From Eopsaltria australis (lineage: Eukaryota; Chordata; Aves; Passeriformes; Petroicidae): a DNA stretch of 64,000 nt. The stretch spans positions 930,001 through 994,000 of the forward strand of contig JAVTVJ010000566.1 of assembly GCA_034509425.1 (NCBI GenBank), in the 5' to 3' direction. The notes beneath the pieces are model-generated. The model ran no database searches and was not told where the DNA came from. It worked only from the letters and a program-made list of their open reading frames with translations. This document shows, piece by piece, positions 44,876-56,406 of this stretch. The position numbers and the translations under genes were made by a program. Within the stretch, counting starts at the first letter, position 1; the number at the start of each line of letters is the position of its first letter.

Positions 44876-47757
44876 CCCTGGGGGTGACCAAGGTGTGAGC
44901 TGAGGGAAAATTGCTGTGAGTGCCCAGAGTTGTGTCAGGGGCACTTCCCTTGGGGACATGAACACACTGGAATAATTAACTCTGCAAAGGAATGGCCACA
45001 ACAGGGGAATTCAGCATTATCCTCCTTGAGAAGCAGATGGGAACCATCAAGACCACCCTCCCTGCCTGCCTTGGCTGCTCACAGGAGGATTTTGGCAGCA
45101 GTGGGAGCAGCAGTGCAGAAATATTTGCTGCTTGGTCCTGAAGGAGTGGTTGCTCCCTCTTTCATCCTTTGGGATTAAAGAACAGCCAAGGAGACAAAAC
45201 CTGGGCATTTTTTTTTTCTTTTTTTTTTGGTCCTTTTTCACCATTTTATTCCACTTGGCCTGCTGATTTTGGGTAACAAGAAGTTGTGCTCTACATAATC
45301 CAGGTGCAGGGTTTGGGAGCTGGGTCCAAGAGAGGAGTTTGCAGCTGAAGAGTTTGAACAGCAACAGGGAACAAGCTCAGCTTGCAGTACCTCAGTCTGC
45401 TCTCTGCTTCCTTCTGGAGTAGGAGCATAAACAGGCAAAAAAAAACTCTGCAGAATGCTTTAACCATCTTAAAAAAACCCCAAAACCCCAGGCAAAGAGC
45501 AAAACCCCTCAGAAGTGTTGAAGAAGCAGCACTGGGACATGAGAGATTAGCGTGCTCAGCATCTGGCACGTGTGGCAGCCTATGTGGTGTGTGTGAAAGC
45601 AGAATAGATGTCTGTGTGCAGCTCGTGCTGTCCATCAGGGCTGGATCCCCAGAAGAGCTGCTGGAAGGAGATTTCCATGGTGCCATCCATGCTGCTGGGC
45701 AGGTGTCATCAGTGATTGTGCTGGGATGGTTTCTGTGGGAAGCCACTCTGTGGATTTGCCACATCCCCTTGTCTTTTCTGCTGGGTTGGGCTGGCTAAGA
45801 TCACACTGCTCTGTTAATTTATTATTTTTTAAGGCATTCGCTGTGTTTGTGTGTGAATTGATGGTAAGGGGCTGTTCCAAGCTTTATTCTGAGCTGGAAT
45901 GTTTTTTGTAGAGCAGTTTTTTCTCCATGGTGCTCCTGCCTGCAAGATGGAGGGTTTGCACGCAGCTGCTAGAAATGAAAAACCTCTTGGAGTGGAATTT
46001 GGGCAGCTGGAAGAGAGAGAAATGGGGTCTTTGCAGAACTCCATAACTCCACTGGCCTGGATGCTCTTCCAGCAGTGGACAATGGAGTTCTGTGCATTTA
46101 GATGGTGATGGGGAGCATAAAATGTTGGCTGGGTGGCAGCTGGGCTGCTGTGAGTTTTTGTGTGGGAGGGTCCTTATTTTCCCCAGGAAAGCTGAATTGG
46201 TTTTTGTTCTCCCTGGAGGATGGGAGTCACAAAAGAATGCTGCTTCCATTTCTCCCCCTTACAGTTTTAGTTCAGTTCCAGCTCCTTAATGTCACTTCCA
46301 GCTCTGGAGCAGCAAATTAAAATAACCTCCATCCAATTCAAAAGAAGGCTCTGCATTTAGTTTGTGTAGTGGTGGCAGCTTCCCTAAAACCGGAGTGAAA
46401 TTCCATCACTGGAATCACTCTGAAATACCCAGAATGAGCTGTGTGTGAGGGTGTCTAAACTGCCTTGCAAATATAAAAGCCTCCAGCACCAGGGTTTGTT
46501 TGTAGCTTTGTTTAGCAGGAGCAGCAGCTCCCTGTGCCATGTAGCAGCCAGGATTCACAGCTTTCCTGCGAGATCTACTACTCCAGGAATAAAGAGTTCC
46601 TTTGTTTACAGGAGTAGGGAGGGTGGAAAACACCCTCCAGGCTGTTGTTTCTGGCTGCTGACATGTGATAGAACACGAGCAGTGCCTTGGCTCGTGGGAT
46701 CTCAGATTGGCATCTCCGCAGGGAGGGGGGGCTTCAAGGGGAGCTGGGGGCTGACACTTTGTCATCTCACCGTGATGAGCCCCAGAAAGCGCTGCTGGAG
46801 GCACGGGGGGATGTGGTGCATAATGAAAATGGAGCTCTGGCAGAGTCAGACACATTCAGGAGCTGAATTATGCAAGGTGTGGAGCTCACACTCGCAGGTA
46901 ATGGGGATTTCTTTGCTAATAAAAGGCTTCAAGATGTGCTCCAATGGATCTCGGAAATGCTGCTGCTATTTGTGGATGTGATTGGCAGCTGTAACCCCTC
47001 TCCTGCCCCCATCCCCATCTTTCCTTCCCCAGTCTGAGCCAGCTGTTAGCCCAAAACATAATGAAACCTGGTATTTCTGACCCAAACTAGGCATTAATCA
47101 GTCAGCATTGGGTTTTTTAATTTTTCTTAGGAGTGTAAGGAAGACAAACACCTCAATCCCACTGAAATGCACACGTGTGTATTTTGGGCTGCTTTGATAC
47201 ATTAATATAATCCAATGGTGACCTTTTCTCAGCACATTCTTAACAACATATAAATACTTGATATTTGATATTCCCATTGCCCATATAATGTTTTAAACAA
47301 TAATGCTCCCACGGTTGTTTTTCTCTCTATTTAATTTTGCCACTTGATATGCACAAGAGAACCCAAGAGAACCCAACTTTCCTCAGCTCCCTCCTTGTCT
47401 CTCATTGAGGTGGGCAGTGAATCGCTGTGAATTGCACAAGTTTTCTTATCCTGAACAAACCTGAAGAAACAGAACACTATAAATATGTGCAAACAGCATT
47501 GACTGTGCTGAAGTGTGAGAAGATTTTGCCTTCTCAAGCAATGAGCCAGCTTTGCCCTGAATGTTGTTACCCCTTCAGGATTATTGGGAGAGTTTGATGC
47601 TTGTGTTGGTAACAAAACATGAAAGTCCCGTGGTTTGAAGGTGGGAATGATGGAAGTGCAAAATTGGAGATCTCTGAAAGCAGTGGCTGGTGGGAGGCAC
47701 TTCAGCCAATGTTTACACCAGCAGGAAACAGTATTTGGAGCCTATTTTTGCTCTATA
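44876..47757. other. Non-coding sequence, no gene recognised
   Basis: Open frames up to 178 codons overlap on both strands and show no domain. A T-rich tract lies at 45208-45230. No repeat family recognised. Confidence 0.5.
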
Positions 47758-47780
47758 GATAAATAAATAAATAAATAAAT
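47758..47780. repeat. AAAT microsatellite
   Basis: About six AAAT units. Confidence 0.9.
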
Positions 47781-50700
47781 GCAGGAGGATTTATTCTTCC
47801 TTCCCTAATGGAAAGCTTCACCCACAGCAGCTGCCCCCATGGGCCTGGCTTCCCCCAGGATCTCTGGGCCACCTCTGGAGGTGATGGACATCTCCAAAAT
47901 TCATGGTGCACCCTCACAGCAAATTTGGGTTGGGAGGAGCCTCTGGAGGTCATCAGGCTCGTACAGGAGAGCTGTGTGAGCTGGATTTGGCTGTTTGTCT
48001 GCATTTGACTGGCTTACAGACAGATGGCAATAAATCAATAAATTATACACATCTCTCACTTTCTCTGCTTCTTCCAAGCACACAAATGTTTGTGGCTACA
48101 GGGAGATGAAGATTCCTCTCCTTGCTGTAATGACTTTGTACCATGATGGGCTGTTTGTTTGTTTAGGTTAAAATTTGCTTCCTTTAGCCAAAAACCCTTT
48201 TCCTTCAAAGTGACACGGGCTCCCAGTGGAGGCTGAGGATATTCTCTGCCTTCCAGAGCCAAAGCCCCTGTTTGCACAATCCCTGCAGTCTGGCAGGATA
48301 TTTGGAGACAGTCCATTGCTGCTTTAGATTGGCTTAGAGCTCAATCACAGGGGAGAGCTCTTCACTCAGTCTGTGCTATGCAGATAAGAATTGAGATTTT
48401 TTCCTGTGGAGAAATGTGACTTGTTTTGTTATTTTATTGCACTCAGAGGGTATGGAATTAACTATAATGTGCATTATTCTTGAGGAGTCCCCATTTCCTG
48501 GTTAATACCTGGAAGATGAAGCTCCAGAGGAGCTGGGATTTGTTGCTCACACTCAATATTGTGCAATACAGAAAGATTTCTGTTCTTGTGGAGAGCTCAT
48601 TGTCTAATAGGCAGAAACAGATTTTTATTTTGATTTATTTGGGAAAAAAGGCAATTAGGAAAGGGAATGATTAGTGAATGTGGAGTCATATAAAAGATAG
48701 CTTTATTATTTCAATCCAGGTTTCTGGTAAAAAATAGAAGAATTTTATGCCTTGATATGAACAGGTGCAGCAATGGCTTTTGAAACGAGTCCAAGCAAGT
48801 AACATTAAGTCCTCATTTTACACCTCAGTGGGTGCCATGCAAGGAGCAGAGCTCTCCAGCAGCATGAGCAGACAGAATTCCATTGATAGCCCTGGCACTG
48901 GGCCTGCTCACTTAAAGCAGAGGAGCAGCATCTCAGCAAACAAAACCTGCCATATTATATAGGTCAGGATTTGTTTTGGGACAGCCCTCGGCCTTTTGGA
49001 CGCTTCCCTTTCCAAGGTTAATTCCCAAAAAGAGCTTCTGTTCCCCCCATCCCCAGTTCCTGGGGCTGGAGGAGCCGTGGGGGTTGGTGCTGCCTTTTTA
49101 TTGAGGCCCCAAACAATGGGAGCAGTATTTGGCTTCCAATCCTTCCGAACTTCCCTCCTGGAAGAGGAGAGGAGAGGGAAGGGCTCCCAGCACGGGTGGG
49201 TGAATGCACTCCTGGGCCCGGAGCCTGAGCAGCACTTTCAGCTCCTTTCGAAAGGGACCACGGTGTTCCCAGCCTGAAATCCAGGCACAAAAGGGACAGG
49301 GAAGCTTCCAGGGCTGCTGTGGCTCTGCTGCTGCTGAGGAGGTGGATGAGGAACTGGGAATTGTTGCCTTTAATTGGTGAATAGGAAAGGAATTTTGAAA
49401 AGGACTCAGAGCAGAGTTCTGTGAGCTCCTCGTTGATGGGGGACAGAGGTGGTTTGGGCTCAAAGTTGTGACAGCCTCTTGTGAATGAGGAGCTGCCTTG
49501 GGATTCTCTGTGGCAGGTAAGGATTATATAATATATAAAATATATATAATATAGATAATATATACAATATTCTGCCTGCTCCCATCTCCTTTCCTTCCTT
49601 CTCTTCCCAAACATGAGCCAGTGGAGGGAGTGGAAGGGAATTTTCTGCTCTATTCCTGTAGCTCTTCCCCAGGAGTTCTGCATGAGCAGGGCAGTGCTGC
49701 TCAGTGCTCTTGCATTAAGCTCAGCATTTTTTTCAGAACTATTGGTACTGAATATTATCTTTTTTGGTTTTATTTTAAAAATTCATCGAAGTAAGTTCAT
49801 ATTCTGAATATTGCTCTCAGTGCTCCCAGGCACAGGACCCAGGAAAGCTCAGTGCTCACTGGGGTTCTCTGCTGTGAAACCCTGAACCAGCTGGGAACAT
49901 CTCAGCTTTTTTATGTTTTCCTTTTTTTAATTAAAGCATTTGTAGTGAGGTTAAAAAAAAGGACATTTCTAGTAATGGACCCTGGCAGGTCTCTCATGAA
50001 ACCATGGCTCAGAGTTTTCCTCCTGCTATTCAGCTGTGTTAAACTTAATTTTGAGCATCAATCTCACCAGTTTAAAGCAAAACTTATCCATTTTTGTGTA
50101 AAGAATTAAAAAAAAAAGCCACAGAGCTCCATTTAAAGCACGTAATTCTCATTAAGTGTTGATTAAAGTTTTGAAAAAAACCCATTTTTCCTGTAGATTA
50201 TTAATAAAAAGAAAAGAAAAGCTCAGCTGTGCTCTCCTGGAGCTGGAGGAGGCAGCAGCTCTTTGCCTCCCATTAGGAAGGTGACATTCCCAGATAGATG
50301 GCCTAGAAAATTGTTTCCAGAGAGTGAGAAAAATCAGTTCAGGAGGGTTATTGAGCATCCAGATCTCTACTTTGCAATAAATTGCTGGGTACCTGGCAGC
50401 ACATGGCACTGTGACAAGTGCTCAGCCTGGGGGTGGTGACAAGCCAGGAGATGCTCCAAACATCCCTTCCCTTTCACATTCTGGCTGAGCTTGCAGAGCT
50501 GGGCTACAAAATTCCCCTCTTTGGGGCTTTTTGTGGACATTTATGAGCTGAGCAAGGGTGTTCCATTGGTGTACAAGAAATATGCTGTCTCACAGTAATG
50601 CTGGGCTTGGGTTGCTGGTTTTTAAAGTGCTTTTGAGAGCTCATTTTCAAACTATAGGAATTAAATGGGCCCTAAGACATAGGATAGAAATGTATCTGGC

Positions 50701-53700
50701 ATTTGTGGGGCTTTCTGTAGCAGTTTTCTTGTGTGGTGGGTTGGTTGCTTTTTTCCCTAGAAGAAGCTGGTTTGTAATTGGCTTCTTTCAAATCACATTT
50801 TTCTGCTTTACTTTTGCTCCTAAACCACCTTACAACAACCCACCTTATAAAACCAGCGCAGGGGAAATAAATCTGAACTCCTTATTCCAAAACACATTTT
50901 GCTCCCCTTCAGATCTGTTTGTCAGTATCTGGCACTGTCACCCGTGTGGCTGTGGGACTTTATTTTCAGCCAAGGCTGGGAAAGTTTTGAATGGGAAGTA
51001 ACTGAGCACTCCCAAGTTGCTGCTGCAGGCTGAGGGAAATGAGGTTTCGTGAGCCATTTGTATTCCCTCTGGGTTTCTGACCAGCATTTCAAAGAGAAAG
51101 TGAGGAAGAGATTTCCTCCTGTGATTCCTCCTGAGCCCAGCTATTGTGAAGGGATTGTGGGAGCTGAAAAAGAGAATTAAAATACCTGTAGGGACAGATC
51201 CATGAGGAGAAAATAAGGCTTATAATTATGGTGCTCATTATGAGGCTTGTTCTTTGATTTAACAGCTTCCTGGAACCTGGGACTGACTCCCAGTCACATC
51301 TGGGGTGCAATTCATCAGCTGTTTGTTAAAAAAAGTTACCACAGGCCCACAGAATGCAATTAACAAAGCTGACACCTCACCAGGGCTCTGGATTTACTTT
51401 TCAGAAAGTGCCAAGGCATCTTCCACAGGCACAGATCACGACTCTCACCTTTCGGATGGGACACGAGGCCGGGTTTATTGGGAAAATATGGCTGTAGAAA
51501 TCATTTACCTGGTGTATAAATAGCATCTGCATGTGGTTGTGCTCCTTGGGAGAAGAGGGGGAGCCAGCTGAGCTGCCAAGCAGCACAGATAAATTGTGTC
51601 TGGAAAGGAAGAGTCCTGGTTGCAGGAGGACAGAGGTAATGGGGACCATATGTCGTTCCAAGCTTTCCCTCAACTGAGCAGTCATGTATCACAGTGCAAA
51701 CAGCTGGAACTGCCCCATGCTCATCTCTGAGATGTTTTGTGTGCTCAGTGATGGCCTTGAGTTCTTTGGGGCTGTGAAAATCCCAAAATCTTGGTTGTTC
51801 CCTCAGCCGTGGCTAAGTTGGAGAAACAGGAGCCAGAGGTGAACGGGGCTGGTGGGGCTGGGGAGCATCAGGGAGCAAACAGTGCCTTGAGTATTGACAT
51901 CAAAGGGCTGGAGAAGGTTTAGAAGTGATGGGGAAAAGGAGTTTCCTTCAGTTCCACAGGAAGGAACGCTGCTCCATGATCTCTGTGAGGGGAACAGTGT
52001 GGAATGGGACTAGAGGCAGGAACGAGGGACGCTAGAGGTGGCACAGCAGTGTGTGTGGTGCCTGTGATGGATTGTTCAGCTGTGCTGCAGAGAACACTTT
52101 TGTTCCAGAAAGTTACTTGAGAACCTTGTGTTTTTTAGCAGGGAACGTTCAAGTATGAGCAAATATTCAGATTTTTCCTTGTAAGTTTGACCTCTGCCTT
52201 TCTGAAGGCCAGCGGAGCAGGGCTTTGCAAGGCCCAGGAGGCACATTAGCAGTGAGCAGCATCCAAATGACATTTCAAACACTAAATACAGCAACTCCCT
52301 CTCCTCTTATATCCCATTTGTCATTGTTCTGTCTGGCTGGCTAATTTCTTGTCATACGACAGTTGATTTATCCTCATCACAGACTTATTTCATGTATCTG
52401 AGATTTCAAAATTGAGTGAGGCAAGGAATATTGCTGCAGTGCAATGCTCCGCTTGTCTGAGAGATCAGCTAGCAAAAACCTCAATGTGCTCCCCTAGAGC
52501 AGTGTGGTAGAACCCCAAATCACTTCTTGACGCTGTGCCTTATCATTAAAAGCCACAAATCATCTGTCCTCAGGGTTAGAAAACTGAGAGTCTGCTGTAG
52601 TAGAGAATCAGTGCTGTAAATCCTGCACCTGCCCTGATAAAATGCTGTTTTCTGATGCTCATTGCACATGACCTGTGAATTTACTGTTGCTCCCTTTCCT
52701 TACTTTTTTGTTGCTGTTGCCTCATCACTGCTTCTTGTACATTTTTTCCTGCTTGGCTTCATGAAATGAGATTCGCACGGGGCTGGAATGATCCTTCCAG
52801 CCTGGAGAGCATGGCCAGGGTGTGAGCTGGCTGGGGAGAAGCTGTCTGTGCTGCATTATCCCCTCGGTAGATTCTCCCCAAATCCAGCAAGAAACAGAGA
52901 CAAGGCAGCAATTTGGGGCAGAACCAACAGGTGAATAATTATATTATATTCAGGGCTGGAAATTCATAATCTAAGGGATTTCTCACACCACAAAACAGGA
53001 GCTCTTAGTCCAGCATAAAGTCACCTCTGGCCGTGCTATCCCAGCACAGAGAGGGTGTGGATGGATGTGTCTCTCCCTCCCAGTATTGCTCTTGCTCCCC
53101 TTTTTCCATCACTTAGGGGGGTGAAGAATTTCCATCCCACTGTCCCAAGAGGGAGTTCACCCTCTCCTCCCATGGTGTGTGTCACAAGAGTGCAGTGGAA
53201 GCAGGAGCAGAGTTTCAGCACTGCCTGTTCCGGAGGCTTTTATCAGCAATGTTTTCTGTGATGAGAGACCCCCCTTCCCTCCCCCAGGCTGCAGGAACGT
53301 GCCTGTCTGTGGGAGGCTTTTCATGCTGCTCAGGGTCCCTGAGCTGCTTTTTGTGCTTGGGTTTCTGAGGGGCTCTGATCTCTCACAGAGGTCGAGTTTG
53401 CCGATGGAAACTCTGCCTGGGAGCCTTCAAAGTGGGTCTGGCCTTTAAATAATGAACATTTCCCAGGATAAAGTTTGGAGAAAGTGGGTGGAGGTGGATT
53501 TTTTGATCTGGAGGAGGAGAGTGTGTGGTTTTTTCTCTTTTCCTTCTCTGCTTTTTCAGAGCACTGTGCTGCCTAACTGCAAGGTATAATGGCTGGATGA
53601 ATTGCTATTTAATCAGGGATGCTAATTAAGTCTTAGCTCTTTAATGCTTTCATGGGAGAGCTGTATATGATTTGCAGTGGCTGGGATTGCAGTTGCAGGC

Positions 53701-55773
53701 AATTAAGCTCCTCTTGGCTTTGTAGGACCTGAAAGTGCAATTTTCTGAGGGATATTCAGGACTCAGATCCTGTCACCTTTAACATTTCCCTCGGTCTGAG
53801 GGTGGGAGACATTCAGGAAAGGAAATACTCTGAAGCAGCGAGGCAATGAAACAATAAAATCATTTCAGATTTTAAGCAGCCTTTTTTTTGAGTGTATAAT
53901 TACAGTAGTACATCCATTTTTATGGCACAGTTAATATAATTGCAGGTTAAATATAAAGCCCATTTGGAAAAAGAAATTTCTCTTGTTTTTTCAGCATTGC
54001 TTGTTTAGTTTTATACAGAAAATGAAAAAGATTTTGAGCTGGGGCTCTCTGCTGCTTTATCAGATGGCAGCAAAGAGTTCCCACTTCTGGATTTGAGCAA
54101 TCCTTTCCAAAAACTGTGTCCCAACAGCAAGTGAATGGAGAAAATTAAAAGGTGGGACAAAATGTGTGGGACACTTCTCAGGTTTATGTAGTACAGTCAA
54201 AACCAACCCAGGAGCTAAATTTTCAACAGAGAGCAAGCAGGTCTGTTTGTGATTAAGAACAGGCTGGGATTTTTGGGGTTTGAGGGGTTTTAATCCCCCA
54301 AATATTATATCTTGGTAGCTGATATCAGTGATGAGTTGTGATGGTCACCTTAATCTTGGTCCTGTGGGAGCTGGTTCATGTCCTAGCCTGGCATCCAATA
54401 ATATGCAATCCCTGCATGGCAAAAGGGACAGAAGGGAGAAGAAAAATGATGAAAAATATTCATATTTCTCTTTTTTGCTATGAACACTTCGTGGAAATGC
54501 AGCCTGCCCTTAGGAGAAAGGTAATTCAGAGACATTTCAGATCCTTGAGGCTGGAGAAAGAGAGCACGAGATGGACTTTTTAGGTTAAAAGTGTGGTAAA
54601 AATCACAGCTCCTGAGATGAGAGGGCTGTTTTACCTTTCCTTTGGCACAGTCCCCTCTTTTTGTCCCTATTTTCCAGTGCTGCTGTGGCAGCCACTTCTC
54701 ATCAGGGCAGATGGAAGTGGGAAGGCGAGGGATGGGAACAACGATGTCCTCACCAACAAAGTGACATCTCCCTGAGCAAAGCTTGGTCTTTGCCTGCTCC
54801 CTGAGGTGGGGCAGGTTCCCTTTCCCTTGGCTCAGGGTGCTCCTCTGCCATTTCCCAGCTGGGTGCCCCCATTCCACCACTCAATTATTTTACAGAGTGA
54901 TGATAAACTGGCAAATATTGACGGAGAGAGCAGATCTCACAGAGTGTGGCCGTGCAAACGGGGCTGAAATTCCCCCTGCCAGTGTAGCCAAGCAAGTCCC
55001 TGAGCTCAGCAAGTCAGCTGGGCCACTGGAAATGCTCCAGTGGGTGAGCTGATGAGCTTATTCAACAGGGCTGTGTGTGTGGCAGCTGAGCTGGCGTTTT
55101 CCTGAGCCTTTTTAACCGCCTGGCTGCTGGAATTCTCTGCCTGGTGCTCATTCTGGGATATTACCATCTGCACTCCGGGGTTTCTTTGTGAAGAATTTGA
55201 AGTGGTACCCTCCTGCCTTCAGTCCACCCTGAAATATTTTGAATTAGATACATAAAATAAAATGTAGGAAAGCAGAAATGGTAATACTTCTGATAATAAA
55301 TGGAGGATCTTGCTGCTTTGCATTTGAAACCCGTTCTGGAGCTGGGATTAGCGATGTCCTTCCAGGTTTATTCTCTGAAAAGCTCTTGCTATGTTCTAGT
55401 TTGATTTTTAGCTTATTTCCAACCTGCCCCTTCTTTGATCAAACCCCACAGGTGAAGAGGGAAGTTGTTTATGGCACAGAAAGTCAGACCAGGTGCTAAA
55501 ATCTCCCCAAGGACCTGGACACCAAATTGCTGTTGAAATGCTCCTTCCAAAACGTGGGAATTGGTGAGAGGAATCCTTTGGATGCCGAAAATTGCACTCT
55601 GGTTTTGAGAGGGGAGGAGGACAGGCATTCTGTCAGCTGCTCTTTCTAAGTTCATGGTGGCCTTTGGGAACTCAAACATTCCCCACCACAGGAACTCTGT
55701 GTGGGAAGAGGCTGCACTTGCAGGGTTTGCAGCCACCTGATCCTCCAGAGCCTGTTGGGTGGGGAAGACTTGG
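47781..55773. other. Non-coding sequence, no gene recognised
   Basis: Eight kilobases of mostly unique sequence. The longest frame (221 codons, minus, 49018-49683) has no recognisable domain and crosses the A/T tract at 49527-49572. The part at 52300-52760 is free of simple repeats and is discussed as a candidate conserved element. No exon is supportable by eye. Confidence 0.45.
49527..49572. repeat. TATA-rich microsatellite
   Basis: ATATAATATATAAAATATA-type sequence, simple A/T repeat. Confidence 0.88.
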
Positions 55774-55833
55774 GGAAAACTTTGTGGAAATGTGGAAAAC
55801 TTTGTGGAAATACGGAAAACTTTGTGCTCTAGA
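55774..55833. repeat. Short repeat, ~3 copies of a 20-bp unit
   Basis: GGAAAACTTTGTGGAAAT recurs at 55774, 55795 and, in partial form, 55814. It lies about 65 bp before the large 10-bp array and shares the word TGTGGA with it. Confidence 0.85.
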
Positions 55834-55897
55834 GTCAGACCTGCTCTTCCTGAAGAGGACCAGGTTCCTCTTCCATCTTAATCAGCTCCTCTTAGAT

Positions 55898-56406
55898 GGT
55901 TGTGGATGGCTGTGGATGGTTGTGGATGGCTGTGGAAGATTGTGGATGGTTGTGGATGGTTGTGGAAGATTGTGGATGGTTGTGGATGGTTGTGGAAGAT
56001 TGTGGATGGTTGTGGATGGTTGTGGAAGATTGTGGATGGTTGTGGATGGTTGTGGATGGCTGTGGATGGTTGTGGATGGTTGTGGAAGATTATGGATGGT
56101 TGTGGATGGTTGTGGAAGATTGTGGATGGTTGTGGATGGTTGTGGATGGTTGTGGATGGTTGTGGAAGATTGTGGATGGTTGTGGATGGCTGTGGATGGT
56201 TGTGGATGGTTGTGGATGGCTGTGGATGGTTGTGGATGGTTGTGGATGGTTGTGGATGGTTGTGGATGGTTGTGGAAGATTGTGGATGGTTGTGGATGGT
56301 TATGGATGGTTGTGGATGGTTGTGGATGGTTGTGGATGCTTGAGGATGGTTGTGGATGGTTGTGGATGGTTATGGATGGTTGTGGATGGTTGTGGATGGT
56401 TGTGGC
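55898..56406. repeat. Minisatellite, ~51 copies of 10-bp TGTGGATGGT
   Basis: Basic unit TGTGGATGGT, with variants TGTGGATGGC, TGTGGAAGAT, TATGGATGGT and one TGAGGATGGT. Variants are ordered: TGTGGAAGAT recurs every 20-30 bp in the first half, making a 30-bp higher-order unit, and plain units dominate the second half. Because 10 is not a multiple of 3, each + frame reads the same 10-residue peptide series (WMVVDGCGWL) and no stop occurs, so frames of 289, 181 and 147 codons result. The minus strand gives a 235-codon frame. None is a gene. Confidence 0.96.

Noticed and set aside
49018..49683. 221-codon minus frame
   Set aside because: Runs through an A/T microsatellite, has no domain, and is overlapped by another minus frame of similar quality.
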